A DNA stretch of 64,000 nt from Dermatemys mawii (lineage: Eukaryota; Chordata; Testudines; Dermatemydidae), in assembly GCA_007922305.1 (NCBI GenBank), contig ML677348.1:19965327-20029326 (forward strand). Direction: 5' to 3'. Position numbers and translations under genes: made by a program. Positions within the stretch are counted from its first letter, which is position 1. Every line of letters starts with the position of its first letter. Shown one piece after another: positions 45,564 to 57,159 of the stretch. Under the pieces are notes generated by a model. It worked only from the letters and a program-made list of their open reading frames with translations. It ran no database searches and was not told the origin of the DNA.

Positions 45564-45836
45564 CAGGGCTGGCCCACAACATTTTGGTACCTGAGGTGGG
45601 GAGCTCAAATGATGCCCCCATGCTCCTTCGCTTGGGCCAAAACTTGGAAAGGTCTCTTGTGCTCTCCTTTCTTCAGCACAGCATTTCACCATCTCTAGGC
45701 ATCTAGAGCAGAGAGAATACATATGCATCAGCAGCAGACAATATTCTACACTCTGGGTCCTAATGGTGCCCCCACCCTACATGGTCTGGTACCTCAGATG
45801 GCCGCCTCAGTTTGCCTCACGGTAAGGCCAACCCTG
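45564..45836. mobile_element. hAT-type MITE (CAGGGCTGGCC ... GGCCAACCCTG)
   Basis: Ends CAGGGCTGGCC and GGCCAACCCTG are inverted repeats. Flanking 8-mers TCTGCATT (45556-45563) and TCTACACT (45837-45844) match at six of eight with transitions only. Inner TGGTACCTGAGGTGG and CTGGTACCTCAGATGG are also complementary. 273 bp, non-coding. Confidence 0.87.
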
Positions 45837-45844
45837 TCTACACT

Positions 45845-46920
45845 GCAGCTGGATCATAGCAGCTACAACTTAATTTTCAGGAAAAGATATGTAAGTTTAT
45901 GGTTCTTGGCATGCAAGTCAAGGCTCTGACCAAATCACTGCCCTAATAATATATTTGTTGTTGGCTCCATTCAAACCGATGGACTAGATTCCTCTTGGTC
46001 ACAGGAATCAGTTGACATTGCACTGCTACTATTGACAAGAAGAGTTTGGCCCAATGCTGTTACATCAAGGATGAATTTGCTCCACTGTATTATGTTCAGG
46101 TTCATAAAACTACTGATATTTAGATGGCTCAAGGGATGCTATATCCACCCTTTATCTATTTCAAAGAGTCATTTTAATTTTATTGGAAAATTCTCAAGAT
46201 GTCCCCACATTTTCCTCCGCAGATGTACAGAAGGGCCTGTCTGTAACTAGGAACGCTGCAGTAGCACTGTGCTGTTAAACAGCATTGCTACCTGAAGTGG
46301 TTACATTTCACGGGTAGGCAAAATGATTCCTAATAGTGAGCAGCAGACTCAGAACTGGCCACTCATCCCTTTTAATTCGCACAAGACACAAATAAGGATA
46401 AAATGACACTCCCTATTTTCCCCCCTCCACATTAGCACTCATTCTGCAGCCTCCATCTCTAATTCTTTTTTATATATGCAGCAATAAATTGTTTTAGAAA
46501 TTGACAAAATGCCTTTGCTTTGCATTTTTTATTTTAGCAGTCATTAATTCCTTTGTATACCAAGAGAAATTTTCTCTTAATCATTTAATAATATGAATGA
46601 CAAATATTTTGACATTTTGATGTATTATTTTGTAGGATTATGGTTTATAGGATCTTTTTTTTATCAGAAACATCACTGGCCAGCATTGATATAATAAAGA
46701 TAGTGATATGAGTAAGTCTTAGACAGGCCTGGGAGACATTTATATGTGAGAAGTACCTAAAGACAGTGTTGCTCACTCTATCACCATTCAGGTTTCACTC
46801 AGTGCTCATCAGGCTGGAATTTATTTATTTTAAAGAAAAGACTGATGATAAAGTTACAGAAAGCTTTACATAATTAGGGTTCAGAAACAAGAACGCTAAG
46901 GTAAAGGGCAAAAATCATGA
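45845..46920. other. Unassigned AT-rich DNA
   Basis: Nothing recognised apart from a possible short amniote repeat near 45960-46060. Confidence 0.35.
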
Positions 46921-48322
46921 AAGAGTGGACTCACACTGGCATGCCCCCTCATGGCTGGGAGTGGAGTATCAGGATCTTATCCTTCAACTAGAAATGCAAC
47001 TAAGGGTTCTTCAGAATCTCTCAAAGCAGCAACAATATCAATCAGTTGACGCAAGTTATCTGAGCCAGATCTATTATGAAGGAAGCCCCCCTGATTTATG
47101 TGTATAACATGTAGCATAACTTTATCCAATCACATAGCAAGAGCTTTAGGTAAACTCTTAGCATCTCAATTAAAGAAACTTACTTGTAATTACTACATAA
47201 TCTAAGGTCTTTCCCAGATTTAGGAACAACTGAAACTACAGCTTCTCTTGGAGTAGGTGGGAGAGTTTGCCCATTCTTGGTTTTACTGAACATATTAAAT
47301 AATCTAGGCATTAAAACTCCAGAAAACATTGTAAAATTCAATTCAATTCTTTAGGACCCTTATTGCTTTTATAGCATGAGTCAGTTGTGTGATATCTAAA
47401 GAGACACCTAAAAGTTCCTTCTTAGAATCTGAGATCTACAGCAGAGACAATCGAATAAAAAGTTATTTAGGGTATCTTTACTGATTTCCCTTTCAGCTAG
47501 ATGTAGTTTTGAATAAAACTGTTGAAATTGACTCTTAATATCTGACAGTGTTTATAATTTTTTGCTATTGCAAATGGCACTCTGATTTCTGTTAGCCTTT
47601 TGCTTAAGTTTATATGCCAACAGCTGTTGCTGTCTCTCTCGCCAGATTCCCAGTAATTTTGCTTCAAACAGTAAAGCAAACTCAGCCTTTTGGGACAGAA
47701 TTTTGTTGATTTCATATCTTAGATTGATGAGGGTTCTGAGTTTCTCTGGGAAAGGGACAGAAACGTATTCTACCTCCAAGGCCTTAATTTCCTTCACAAG
47801 GGTATCAGTCCTGCATTCTCCCCATTTCTTTTTAACATGGCATAAAAGATGATATGGTTTCAAATGAAAGCGTTAAAGACTTTCCAAAGTGTGGCAGCAG
47901 ATGGAAGAGTGGGGACATTTGTTTTAAAAGAGAAAAGTTTTAACTCCTGATAGAGTTAACAAATGATGTATCAAACAGCAGAGAATATTTAATCTCCACA
48001 TTTTAGTTGGAGGTGCATGCCCTCGGGGCCTAAAAGACATGTATAGGAGCATGGTCAGATATAACAATAGTACCAAAGCCACAGTCAGTGACTGAATTGA
48101 TCAAATCTTGTGACGTGAAGCAATTGTCCCATCTTGAATGTGTTGAATGAGCTGCAGCAAAAAACACCTACAGTCTGTAGGATTATCCATTCTCCCCACA
48201 CCTTGTAAACCTAAATCAGCTGTGCATGTGTGAAGTACCTGATGAATATTAGTATTTTTATATGAAGATGGAGAAGACTTATCAAGGACTAGATTAAAAT
48301 CTTCATCAATAATATGAAGATT

Positions 48323-48616
48323 CCCAGGCTGCACCTCTGTAGCCCCAGTACCTGTATAGGCCTTCATCAAAGCCCGCAGCCCCGGGGATTTACCAGGCTG
48401 GAGCTCCCCAGCACTGCTCCACTTCAGTTACCTTGCTCCCAGGCAGCTAACCCTTCCTGCTCCAGAGCTAGAGTGAGACTCCTTAGCTCCTGGCCCACAG
48501 CCCTCCTATCAGGGCCAGCTAATTGAGCTAGCCAGACCTGTGGTCAGTTACTCAATCAGCTTCCGGCAGCTGTTCTCACTCCTTTTATTTCAGGAGCAGG
48601 GTAAGCACCCTGCTAC
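48323..48616 (+). mobile_element. 5'-truncated LTR fragment inside the L1
   Basis: AGGCTGCACCTCTGTAGCCC to CACCCTGCTACA aligns with the second half of the solo LTR at 21831-22509 (there CAGACTGCACCTCTGCAGCC to CCTGCTACA). The LTR's first half is absent. About 70 residues of L1 endonuclease are missing between the flanking L1 pieces, so the insertion was accompanied or followed by deletion. Confidence 0.75.
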
Positions 48617-49369
48617 ACCCACCCAATTCAGTTTACAAGCTTCAAGTTCTGTCAGATGTGTCTCCTGCAGCATGGCAGTGTCAACATTCTCTTTTTTTAC
48701 ACCTTGAGTGTATATTTTCCTTTTAATAGGGTTATTAAAACCCTTTCTATTCCAGGAGTCACATTTAATTATCAGAGACATCATTGTTAAAGTGTACCAG
48801 CTAAACTATAAAGTCGCTCTGTGAGTAAATGAGAAATTCCAAATTTTCCTGAGCAGTGTACAGCTCATGCATATCAAAGCAGCCAAAGTTATTTAATCCA
48901 GGGATAGGGTATCACTTCCCAGGGGATATTCTACAGGAGTAAAAAGGAAATTCCCAGCATGGGAAAGTAACAGAAAGGGACTCAAAGAGGAATTAAATAG
49001 GTGAAAACAAAACAGAAAAGATAGAGGAAAGAGAAATACACAGTAGTACCATACAACCAAAAAAAATATCTGATTATACAGCCCAAAAATACACATGACA
49101 TCTAAAGGGGGCAGCTGGATTGGGAAAAACTTGGAGATCCTCACAGCCCCTGAGGCCCCAAACTTTACAACTTTATAATAATCACCTATTGCCAATAGAA
49201 CCTTGGTACATTAGTCCACAAGCAAGCACTCTCTAATGAAGCAAAGATAAAAATATATAATTGCTAATCAAGTGATGGATTTTACATTGATGCTCCTTTG
49301 CCATGATTTTTAAGGAAATAGGATGTAAATTGATAATAACCTTTTAACCTTTCAACCCCAATGAGGGAG

Positions 49370-49396
49370 AGAAAAGAAAAGAAAAGAAAAGAAACT
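49370..49396. repeat. (GAAAA)n microsatellite
   Basis: GAGAAAAGAAAAGAAAAGAA: five near-perfect pentamers between the L1 ORF1 and ORF2 regions. Confidence 0.9.
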
Positions 49397-50480
49397 AACA
49401 TATCAGCTAGCAGACATCGAGTTGTTTAGAGCAGCCATGCCAGATCTCCAAGAGCAGTACATGAATTCTATACTGTCAGATCATTCCATAGATCTCTCCG
49501 CTTATGAGGGAGGATTTTGGAGATTTTTGAGGTATTTTTCTGCCTCCTGAGGGGAACTGAATGATACTATCTTCCTGCCATTCTTAATACAGAGCGTTGT
49601 CTGATATTTAATACAATATTTCAAGTCCATCTTCCTGGGCAATTGTTTTGCTTGGTTAAAAGATGCCCTCATTGCAATCACATCACAGGCATAATCTTAA
49701 AAGAGCAGTATTTTAATTGCTGTTTTGCCCCATAACAGCACCTTTTCCCCCCTTTTGGATTTCTGCAATATAAGCCCCTTAGTTTTAAACTTCAGGAACT
49801 TCACAATCAATGCTCTAGACTAATCTCCTGGAACTGGTTTGGAGTCAAGGGCCCAGTGTGCCTGTTCTATATCACAACAAAAATCTACTGGCAGATCCAA
49901 CCACGTAGAAAGCAGTTTAGGGATAAATTCAGGGGATTTACCTTTCTGTCTTCCTCCAGGACCACCCACAATCCTGATGTTCCATCACCATGAGTGGCTT
50001 TTTAGATTAATTAGGTTGGTATTAATAGTCTTGATATCATTACAGTTCATAAATTTGTTCTTTTTGATATCCTCTGCCACTTCAGACATTCTGTGTTCTG
50101 CTTCACCCATCTGTCTGCACAGCTTGTAGTGCACTCTGAATCTCAGTCATGGTGGTCTGTAGGGTAGAAATTGCAGATTTAATTTCAACAGTATCTGTGG
50201 CCACCTGTTCTGGTACAGCCATCAGCTGTGTTCCATCAGGTTTAGGCACCATTTTCTTTATAGAAGTGGGGCAAGTAATTCTCTGTTTTTTCAGTGGTTT
50301 CTGATTCGGAGAGGAAGATGCAGAGCTAGAGGGTTTCTTGGGAGCTTCGCTAGTTGGGCATAATATTTCTTGGGTGTGTTTTAGGAGACCATGCTTGAGG
50401 ATTCACTTCAGAGTTCAAGCAACCTGTATTCATTTGCTCACAATTCCCTCTGATATCCATGCTGCCACAATTTTGTAACC

Positions 50481-50834
50481 TATTAGGATGGATATATCAC
50501 TTATAGTTTAAGCATATTGTAAGTTAGTAGCTTCATAGACTCAAAGGCTCTGTCACTCATGCTAGCAATGTGGGATACCACTGATGTCGGCTCAAAGACC
50601 ATTGTGGGGAGATGATATACCTTGAAACTGATTCCCATACAGTATACTCCTAGGATATTGACTTCAGAGAACTCTAGATACCCTTTTTGATGTGTAAATT
50701 TACACCATCCTTTGAAGGTACACACTGCCTTTCTTCTCTCACCACAGGTGGAGCCGATGACTCTTTAGAAACCAGATTTAGGCCTATGCATTATCCTGCT
50801 GAAAGTTTTTTAGAGAAGCACCTTGTCTGGTGAT
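50481..50834. other. Unassigned DNA upstream of the L1
   Basis: May include L1 5' UTR, which I cannot recognise. Confidence 0.35.
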
Positions 50835-51160
50835 GTGGAGCCTGATCAAAGCTTTTTGAAGTCAATGGGAATCCTTCCACTGACTTTCATGGACTTTGCA
50901 TTTGGCCTTAGCACAGGAGAGGGAGTCCTGTGTTCTATTGCCAGTTGTCACTGAAATACTGCGCAACCTTGAGCAAGTCACTTGGGCAAATATTTTCACA
51001 CTTGGGTGTCTCACATTAAGCATCTAACTCCATATTTAAGTCACTAAATAAGTGGCCTTATTTTCAGAGGCCCCATGAAAACCCAGGGGAGTTGTGGGTG
51101 CTCAGCACCTTGGAGAATCAGATCATTTTTATTTGGTGCCTAAATATGGAGTTAGGTAAG
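50835..51160. repeat. Composite of short amniote repeats with a MIR fragment
   Basis: 50838-50915 (gagcctgatcaaagc, ttgaagtcaatgggaatcc, ggcctta) is a short palindromic repeat. 50935-50985 (tctattgccagttgtcactg, caaccttgagcaagtcactt) is a MIR core. 51035-51150 (ataaatatggagttagg type, tggtgcctaaatatggag) is a second palindromic unit. Confidence 0.55.
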
Positions 51161-51565
51161 TTCCGTAGATAGGATCTCCTTGGAAACTTGCTGTCTTCAC
51201 CATCCCACTCCCAGCACTGTACCACCATCACCAGGGCTGCGCACCACCATCCTGGCATGAGGATAAAGGAAGAGCCAGCATCTCTTCTATGACTCCATAT
51301 TTTGGTATTTTTACCAGCAGGTTACTGAACGGGCACCCTACCACATTATTAGTAGTGCTGCCATTCCTGGTCCCGATGGATCAGCTAACCCTGAATAACT
51401 CTGTAGCAGGTAATATACATCTGCAAAATACCCACCCAATCTCTTTTTCCATTGTCACGTTACAATGGGGATAATATTAACAAAGTATAAAGCTGAATTT
51501 TACTCCACAACTATGAAAGAAGTTACGAAAATTCAGATGAAAATAAAATCTTATGGAGTTCTCTC

Positions 51566-52013
51566 TAGGGTTGTTAACTGGCCTGGCCATTTTTTGTACT
51601 GCCTTTCTGATTGCTGGTGAAGATGTGCTGTGGCTTTTTTAACCCTCTCCCTGCTCCCCCACCCTCAGCAGAGACTTTCCATGGGACTGTTCCTTTAAGA
51701 GCCAGGTCTCCCTTTGAGGACTCCCTGCTTTCACTCCTTCCTGGCATGCTCTGGAGTTGGCTGGACTCTCTAACTGACACCATGATAGAATGAAGGGGGC
51801 AAGTGGGTTTGTTGTGGGGCCATCTTTCCTGCTGGCTGCTTGTGGATTTGACAAGGAGCCTGGAGCAGCCTTCTCCACTGACTGGACCCCTACCCATGAA
51901 CAGCCCCGCACCTGCACTGCTGCTTGTGTAAGGGAGGCAGAAGGAGGCAGGATCGTGAGGGGAGAGGGGTGGCCAGTGGCCAGTTTTTGTGCATCTCAGA
52001 GGTGGTAACCCTA
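51566..52013. mobile_element. hAT-type MITE (TAGGGTTGTTAAC family), copy 2
   Basis: Ends TAGGGTTGTTAAC and GGTGGTAACCCTA are inverted repeats. Flanks GTTCTCTC (51558-51565) and GTTCTCTG (52014-52021) match at seven of eight. Inner CTGGCCTGGCCATTTTTTGT and CAGTGGCCAGTTTTTGTG support the fold. Open frames inside are incidental. Terminal sequence groups it with 8015-8944 and 57439-58253. Confidence 0.88.
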
Positions 52014-52021
52014 GTTCTCTG

Positions 52022-52544
52022 AGTGTTGCTAATAGCACCCTTGTGTACAGTCACATATATTTCTGGCCTTGAATCAGGAATTTATCTAGGAACGTAAAAG
52101 AAAAAAAATTTCCCTCTTTCAGCTTAATTTATAGGAAAATCCTGTACTACACATCAAGTCTTCTAGAGGTTTATTTGCGAACATGTATTTTGATTTTTAG
52201 ATGGTCAATTTATGCATAGATCATTGCAATGAACCTTAATTCTCAAGGGCTAGGGAGGGCAGAGATGAGTAAGTTCAGGTTACCTTCTCAACACTGTAAA
52301 AATTCAATTGCTCTTTCCCTCCTGTAGCCCTTTCATTTTACCGCTTTCCAGCAGATGTGCCTCAGTAACCTAAGCAACAACTCAGACATGACAATTCTCT
52401 TCATGTTCTTAAAGTGATATCCTCATCTGCATCTGAGGAAAACTAGTATTTGTTTGGCGCAGCATTAAAAATATACTCAGATATGAATTAGCATTGCTTT
52501 ACTTTGACACACAGGTCTTCTCACTCCAGCGATAGTTATGTTAG
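52022..52544. other. Unassigned DNA
   Basis: Nothing recognised. Confidence 0.35.
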
Positions 52545-52735
52545 GAGAGGCAAAATGGTCTAGTGGGTTGATCATGGAACTGGGAGCCAGGAACTCTTGA
52601 TTTTTAATCCTAGTTCTGGCACTGACTTGCTGTATGGCTTTGGGAAGTCATTATCAGTAAAATGGGAATCAGATTCGCCAACCTGCCTCCCACTCACAGG
52701 GAGTTTGTACCTATTAACTAATTAACATTTTTAAA
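52545..52735 (+). repeat. MIR-type SINE
   Basis: Shows the tRNA-like head (AAATGGTCTAGTGGGTTGATC, ACTGGGAGCCAGGAACTC), the body (TCCTAGTTCTGGCACTGACTT, GCTGTATGGCTTTGGGAAGTCA) and AGTAAAATGGGAATCAG in MIR order. Loss of the 'cctcagtttcc' segment is a small deletion. Confidence 0.75.
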
Positions 52736-53989
52736 CTGGTGTTAATTCAAAATGAAAGGAAACCATGTGGCCCATTTACTGTAGGTTGGTCCACTTAGGC
52801 ATCCAGTTATTGTTAGTATTTATTTATTTGTCTTGTGATGGTTTTTTAGGGCTTAGTGGACCTACCCCAATTGCAATCTTAACTGTGAGAAAGTGGACAA
52901 AAGTTTATCAAATGATCCAATCCCCTGTAACAATAAATAATGGGAAAAGGAAAAAGTCCAACTCAGCCCGTTACAGCAAGTTGCATATAAAAGTCAGCAG
53001 AAGAATGAAAGACAGTCTGAATTAGTCCAAACAAAAAGGCCTACTGATATAACTCAAGGACGGTATTGAGCTCATGTCTGGTAAACAAGAGAAACATGGG
53101 ACCAGAAATTATTGGACCAAAACTATACAGTCCACACAGTTTGTATTCCATATATCACCCCTTACTGAGGTCCTATAATAATACTTTGAAGGGTGTGGGG
53201 AAGGATGGCTGAGGGATTCTCAGAGGAAAGGGAAACACTGTCCAGCTTCTGCTTTGCTCCAGGGGCTCAGTCCTCCCCTTGTGAGCCTCAAGAGTCATTG
53301 CATCATCCTGAGTCCCAGACATCAGTGCACCAGAGGAGAACACCCAGCCAGTGCCACAGTGCCAGCGGAGACACCAGCCTGATACACACACAACACTGAT
53401 CTATCCCCCCGTTCCCTGTTCCCTCATCTGTTTTTTTCTGTCCCTAACTACCGTCCTCCTCCTGTCCTATTTCTGTTCTCCTTCGCTTTCATCTGATCCA
53501 GAGACCAAAGGTACTGCAGGGTACCAACACAATGAGATGAGATGCCCCTCCAGCTCTGCCCATCCTGAGAAAGACCATGTGGTGGGCAAAACCTCAAGCC
53601 TTGTTTAACAACTGTACAGTGATCTTTGACTTTCTGGGCCCATTTGTTCCTTCAAAATTAACACTGGATTGCTTAGAGGCCCCAGTCAGGACACTGGTGC
53701 TAAACACATAGCAAGAAAAGACAAAGAGACCTGCTTTTAATAATCTTTTCCTCTCTATGGCCCAAAGCCTGCCCCCTTCTCTATGCCTAGGGAGGACCAT
53801 ACCCAGTGCGACTGGAATGGTTCTGCTGCTAAAAGCATGGGAGGATTTAGGCACAAGAGCTCCTGCCTATCATAGGTCTGTGGTTGTGCCCCAGCAAGCT
53901 GGAGTTTCAGGGGAGAGAGGGATTAGTATAACTGAACAGATATAATGCTCTATTGTGGTGTTTAGAATGGTTTAACAATTCTATAGAAA
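52736..53989. other. Unassigned DNA
   Basis: Nothing recognised; the open frames at 53.2-53.9 kb lack domains. Confidence 0.35.
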
Positions 53990-53991
53990 TA

Positions 53992-54304
53992 CAGTTCACG
54001 TCTTTTATAAGAATCACACCTGTCCTGGATGATTTGATTCTTATAAGCCATTGATATTTATGAGAAGAACTTTTAATTAGTATAGGAATGATTTTGTCCC
54101 AGTGGTTTTGATCACTATATGCAGTTGATTCTTATACAGTGCACTTTTAAGAGTCATTGATATAAGAATCAACTGCACATAGTGATCAAAACCACTGGGA
54201 TAAAATCTTTCCTACACTAAACAAGGCACCGCTTGTAAGAATCAACCACTTATAAGAATCAAATAATCTGGGACAGATGTGAATCTTATAAAAGGAGTGC
54301 ACTA
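53992..54304. mobile_element. Fold-back mariner/Tigger-like MITE
   Basis: Nearly the whole 313 bp forms one imperfect hairpin. CAGTTCACGTCTTTTATAAG pairs with CTTATAAAAGGAGTGCACTA. The inner arms CCCAGTGGTTTTGATCACTA and TAGTGATCAAAACCACTGGG are perfectly complementary over 20 bp. It is flanked by TA on both sides (53990-53991, 54305-54306), as for Tc1/mariner insertions. No coding sequence. Confidence 0.88.
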
Positions 54305-54306
54305 TA

Positions 54307-57159
54307 TAGTATTTTCTATTAAATGCACTAGATTTCAATGAACTGTTGGTTTCATCTCTAAATTCTACAGAACTTTTTCAAAAGCAAGGGCAGAAAAAAC
54401 TGTTGGTACATGAAAAATATCAGTCATATCAACATTTCCCCCATAGACTGCCCCCCCATCCCTTCTTGCTCTGGATCCCAGTAACTTTCCTACCAGAAGG
54501 GCTGCATGGAGCATCCTCTAGCACTTGCCATTTTTGCGACTGTATGAGGGAGTGGTAGATATCAATCAACTGGATACATGGAGTTTATATCCCAGAAAAA
54601 CAAGTTAACCACTTCTGCAATATTTCTATCTCCTGAATTCCTGGAGAAAGAGTGACAGATCTCTAGTTCATGCGCTTGGTACACAGCTATCCTGATAGGG
54701 CCCTCCTTTTTGATTCAATGGGTCTTTCTGTGATTCATCCTTGAAATAAAATGTGTCCATCTTCATTTTCACATGTATAACCTTAAACTCTGCTATTTTA
54801 CCAGTGAGGACCCAAGAACATTTTAAGCTCTTATCATTTACTTGCAATATTACAATTCACAACATTTCATTAATGTCCATTATATTCCCTGACGATATAA
54901 TTGTACTGCCCTCAAAATACACTATACTTTCTTAATGCTGATATTTAATATACCCATTTTAGCAAGAGATGATTTAGTCTGACATTTACATTTCTCAATT
55001 CTATAAATGACTATATACAGAGATATTAAAAAATCATAAAACAAACATCATAACACGTTAACATTATTTCTCCTCCTCCTCATTTTTTCTGTACATATCA
55101 TATATGATTTTTCTCCATATAGTACATGGAAAACAGTATATGGGTTAGACAGTGCACTATTATTTCTTTTCTAGAGATCTGGACCAGTTCACCTATTAAA
55201 TGAATTTAGTGGTCTCAGCCCAGTCCTTTGCAAATGCGTCTACATGACAAAAATACTTCACTGTTTGTTACAAGTTCTCTGCTCCTGGTGAGACTCTCAG
55301 AACTGGTTGATTGAGTGATGCTGTAGGCGCTGCTTGGCAAGGTGACAATGTTTGCAAACTGGCAATGCTTGGCAAGGTGGGGATACTTGCAAGGCACAAT
55401 CTCGTGTGATACTTGGCTCTAGACAGTGTTACTAGCTGTTTACTTAGAGACAAGTTATTCCTGACCCTTGAATGAATGCACAGAAGGGAGGACACAGGAT
55501 CCTTCCTTCATCCTCATGCAAGGACTAGGGGCAAATGCAGTCATTGTATTTGGGGGAATTGCAGGGACTGTACTCTCCATCAGGAGTAGGGACAGCCGTG
55601 GCCCTGCTCCCCCTTTGCTCTAGCCTGCAGAGCTGGCTGGCTGCAGACAGAGGAGCATCATACTGATGAGGCAGGGTAAGCCCCCTCTCTGTTCCACTTG
55701 CAGCTCCAGGAGGTCTGTGCCTAGTCAGACACCATCTTACGGAGGCAATATGACACCACATTGTTTTCAGTGTGGGCAAATGGCAGAATGCCACAATCTG
55801 GCCCTCAGTCCAGGAATCACACTCACCCACTTCATTTTTGTCCTATTGCCAATGTCTCAAAATATTTCTAAACTCACAAAAGTACCTATCCTAGGGCAGG
55901 CTAGATCATCAAATTGTTCTGCCATTGAGGCCATAGGCTAAATACAAGACTTAACTGCAAATTGAAGGAAGGTGGCCTTCCCAGTTACAAACAGTAAAAG
56001 TTCAAGTTTGCCCATGCAGGTTCAGAGTTCAAGTTCTAGAGGTTGTTGGGGAAAGCTGGGACTTTACTGCAACTTATCTTTCAGGAACGATGCCTTTAGA
56101 ATGACACATGGCATGATCTTCAATTCCTAATCAATCAGCTCAAGTGTGACCTTTTGCAGTTATAGATTAAAGGAGTCATAGGTCAAATTTGGAGACTTCA
56201 TTATAAATCTCAGGGAAATGACCTTTTCTTTGATATATGTGGCAATTTTCTTTCAATTGTCAATAGTTTAGGAGGAGTTAGTAGCTGTTTATTCACAGCT
56301 GCATAGATGCAGAATCACCACAGTCTGTTATAAGAAAACCATGTCTGTCTTTTCAAAGAAATTATAAAAACAGTGCATAACACAGATCTTTTATATGAAG
56401 CTTTTGGTGCTCTCCTCTGCTTTACCTCACCCTGGTCAATTGGCAATATCTAATCTCAGTCAAGGTTAATGTAGTGAGGCATGTTCCAAATACAAAGATT
56501 AATCCATAATCAATTTTATTGTGTGTCAGCACATCATCGAAAGAGGATGTTAGTAATTTTCCAGACTTACCCCTACACATTGAGCTTACAGCGAATGCTG
56601 CTACGTCAGTGAGGGGGCTACAGAAATAACAGAGATGAGTAAATAAAGCACAGACTGATTGGTAAACAATATTACAGGTGATTTCCAGCTATCAGACTGT
56701 GTTTCCTGCAAAGCCTTTCTCCCCATTAGTCCTGCCCACCCTCTTATTTCTCCATGCTTATGAACATGCAAATATGGCAGGGAAATTTAGGAGATCTGTT
56801 ACTAAGGAGATTGAAAAGCTGATGACGTAAGTTATCTTATTGTTTGAAAGTCAGAGTGCCCTGTGTTTCAGTAAACTTTCTCTCAGGAGCTACTGAAAGT
56901 TTCAACAATACCCGCTTAGATGCTGCATAGCACAAGAAATTTACTTGCTTCTAGAATAAGCCTATAGAGAAAGACAGCACTGAGTGATAGGAAAGACCAA
57001 AATCCATCTGTCCTAGTGAAAATTCAGTGAAGGTAGAATAATCTCTTTTGTCTCCTTTCTTCTCTCAGGAAGGAGGAATTCGATTAGAGGGCAAGTGATT
57101 AAAAGCAAGAGATTCAGCGTTGTCTGGGGGATAAGCACATGTCTAGCCACAGAAATCAA
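54307..57159. other. Unassigned DNA
   Basis: No gene or classified repeat recognised over 2.8 kb. Confidence 0.35.

Larger units (their letters stand above)
46921..50480 (-). mobile_element. L1-clade LINE: ORF1, endonuclease and start of RT, 3'-truncated
   Basis: Minus strand, high to low coordinates. ORF1 starts MDIRGNCEQMNTGC at 50460 and later gives NIRIVGGPGGRQKGKSPEF (about 49975), CDIEQAHWALDSKP and ALIVKFLKFKTKGLIL, the conserved core of Tx1/fish-type L1 ORF1, which binds RNA. ORF2 begins near 48784 with CDSWNRKGFNNPIKRK and AMLQETHLTELEACKLNWVG (endonuclease). It resumes after an LTR fragment with DEDFNLVLDKSSPSSYKN (about 48310) and SDHAPI. RT sequence near 47080 reads INQGGFLHNRSGSDNLRQ then LIDIVAALRDSEEPLVAF. 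Stops and frameshifts are numerous. Homology ends near 46920, before the catalytic RT motif; no 3' UTR is present. Confidence 0.8.
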
